DNA of 5,321 bases from Desulfobacterales bacterium (GTDB lineage: Bacteria; Desulfobacterota; Desulfobacteria; Desulfobacterales; RPRI01): positions 1-5,321 of the forward strand of contig JAUYEO010000312.1 of assembly GCA_030689795.1 (NCBI GenBank), written 5' to 3'. Made by a program: the position numbers and the translations under genes. Shown piece after piece: positions 4,703-5,321 of the stretch. Every line of letters starts with the position of its first letter. Position 1 is the first letter of the stretch. The notes below the pieces were generated by a model. That model was not told the origin of the DNA and did no database searches. It worked only from the letters and a program-made list of their open reading frames with translations.

Positions 4703-5321
4703 ATGATAGAGACGATAAAATCGATCATACTGGACTTTCAGGAAGTCCATCTCGATACCGGAGTACCCCGGCGCCTGCCTATCGAGACAATTCACGGTAA
4801 GGCAACCGTCTGCATAGGGGTGCGCCGGAGCGGCAAATCGACGTACATGTTCCAGATGATTCGGAAGCTTCTGGAAAACGGAATCAATCGTGAAAATATC
4901 CTGTATCTGAATTTCTTCGATGATCGTCTCCACAATCTGCAGCAGGACGGTATCGGACTGGTCACCGAAGCATACTATTCCCTCTACCCGGAGAAGAAGA
5001 ACACTGAAACGGTCTATTGCTTTTTTGACGAGATTCAGGTGGTTTCCGGCTGGGAATCTTTTGTAGACCGCCTGATACGTGCGGAAAAATGCGAGGTCTG
5101 TCTCACCGGATCTTCGGCGCAGATGCTTTCGAAAGAAATCGCCACGCAAATGCGCGGGCGGGCATTGTCGTGGGAGCTTTTCCCCTTCTCGTTCCGGGAG
5201 TTTCTGGACTACAAGGGGATTGAAAGCGCCGGTCCAATGTCGACGAAGAGCCGGCTCCTCGTTCAGAAAGCCTTCGATGAGTACTGGGAAACCGGCGGCT
5301 TCCCCGAGGTAGCGGGCCTTA
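4703..5321 (+). CDS. AAA-type P-loop ATPase, DUF4143-class N-terminal part (runs off the right edge)
   Basis: At least 206 residues of an ATPase of the AAA_14/DUF4143 type, continuing past the window end. The P loop GVRRSGKST spans residues 39-47 (Lys45, Ser46), with the YLNFFDD segment at 68-74. Walker B is VYCFFDEIQ at 104-112 (Asp109, Glu110). The LTGSSAQML sensor-like segment (134-142) is followed by MRGRALSWELFPFSFREFL (150-168) and GGFPEV at 198-203, all hallmarks of the family. The missing part should hold the rest of the ATPase and the C-terminal DUF4143 region; full proteins are near 400 residues. ATG 4703 is chosen because AGGAG lies seven bases upstream; an in-frame ATG at 4685 would add six residues but has no ribosome site. 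These ATPases are common as single genes in accessory regions and their cellular role is not established. It has its own strong promoter and is not co-transcribed with the toxin-antitoxin pair. Confidence 0.9.
   Translation, partial: MIETIKSIILDFQEVHLDTGVPRRLPIETIHGKATVCIGVRRSGKSTYMFQMIRKLLENGINRENILYLNFFDDRLHNLQQDGIGLVTEAYYSLYPEKKNTETVYCFFDEIQVVSGWESFVDRLIRAEKCEVCLTGSSAQMLSKEIATQMRGRALSWELFPFSFREFLDYKGIESAGPMSTKSRLLVQKAFDEYWETGGFPEVAGL

Noticed and set aside
4661..5149. 162-codon minus-strand open frame
   Set aside because: It is antisense to the ATPase gene, whose Walker A and B motifs establish the plus-strand frame.
1..5321. CRISPR array, riboswitch, rRNA or insertion sequence with transposase
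   Set aside because: No regularly spaced repeats, no recognisable aptamer core, no rRNA segment and no transposase motifs were seen on either strand.

Overview
The window reads as bacterial chromosome of moderate GC, with conventional Shine-Dalgarno sites, sigma70-like promoters and an rho-independent-type terminator. The set of genes (a short cytoplasmic cyclophilin, a small four-helix membrane protein, a Gph-like HAD phosphatase, a medium-form threonine ammonia-lyase with an ACT domain, a PIN toxin-antitoxin pair and a DUF4143-type ATPase) would suit a deltaproteobacterium or a related anaerobe. That placement is an impression from protein style, not a demonstrated assignment.

Layout. Positions 1-99 hold the last 32 codons of an unidentified plus-strand gene, followed at once by an 8-bp stem-loop. 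Two minus-strand genes follow: a cyclophilin peptidyl-prolyl isomerase (173-664) and a TTG-started integral membrane protein (820-1278). The 155 bp between them carry an inverted and tandem repeat cluster. A divergent 185-bp control region (1279-1463) separates these from two plus-strand metabolic genes: a HAD-superfamily phosphatase (1464-2198) and threonine ammonia-lyase (2313-3521). The 3' end of the HAD gene lies inside a 143-bp foldback element with roughly 30-bp imperfect terminal inverted repeats, which appears to have replaced the original C-terminus and stop codon.

The threonine ammonia-lyase gene is followed 22 bp later by the 3' half of a class II (leucine-type) tRNA, from anticodon loop to CCA, with no recognisable 5' half. 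This looks like an attachment-site remnant or a tRNA pseudogene, and it marks the switch from housekeeping-type to accessory-type genes. Beyond it lie a two-gene toxin-antitoxin operon (ribbon-helix-helix antitoxin and DUF3368/PIN toxin, ATGA overlap) closed by a hairpin plus T-run terminator. Then comes an AAA-type ATPase of the DUF4143 class that runs off the right edge. This ATPase gene has the best promoter in the window (TTGACA, 18 bp, TATAAA), with a perfect 7-bp inverted repeat lying on the expected transcription start.

Functional links: the HAD and threonine ammonia-lyase genes may be co-transcribed. The toxin and antitoxin certainly form a unit. No wholly new multi-gene system is evident. 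The strongest leads are the foldback element that rewrites the HAD C-terminus, the tRNA-Leu 3' fragment at the core/accessory junction, and the operator-like repeat in front of the ATPase.
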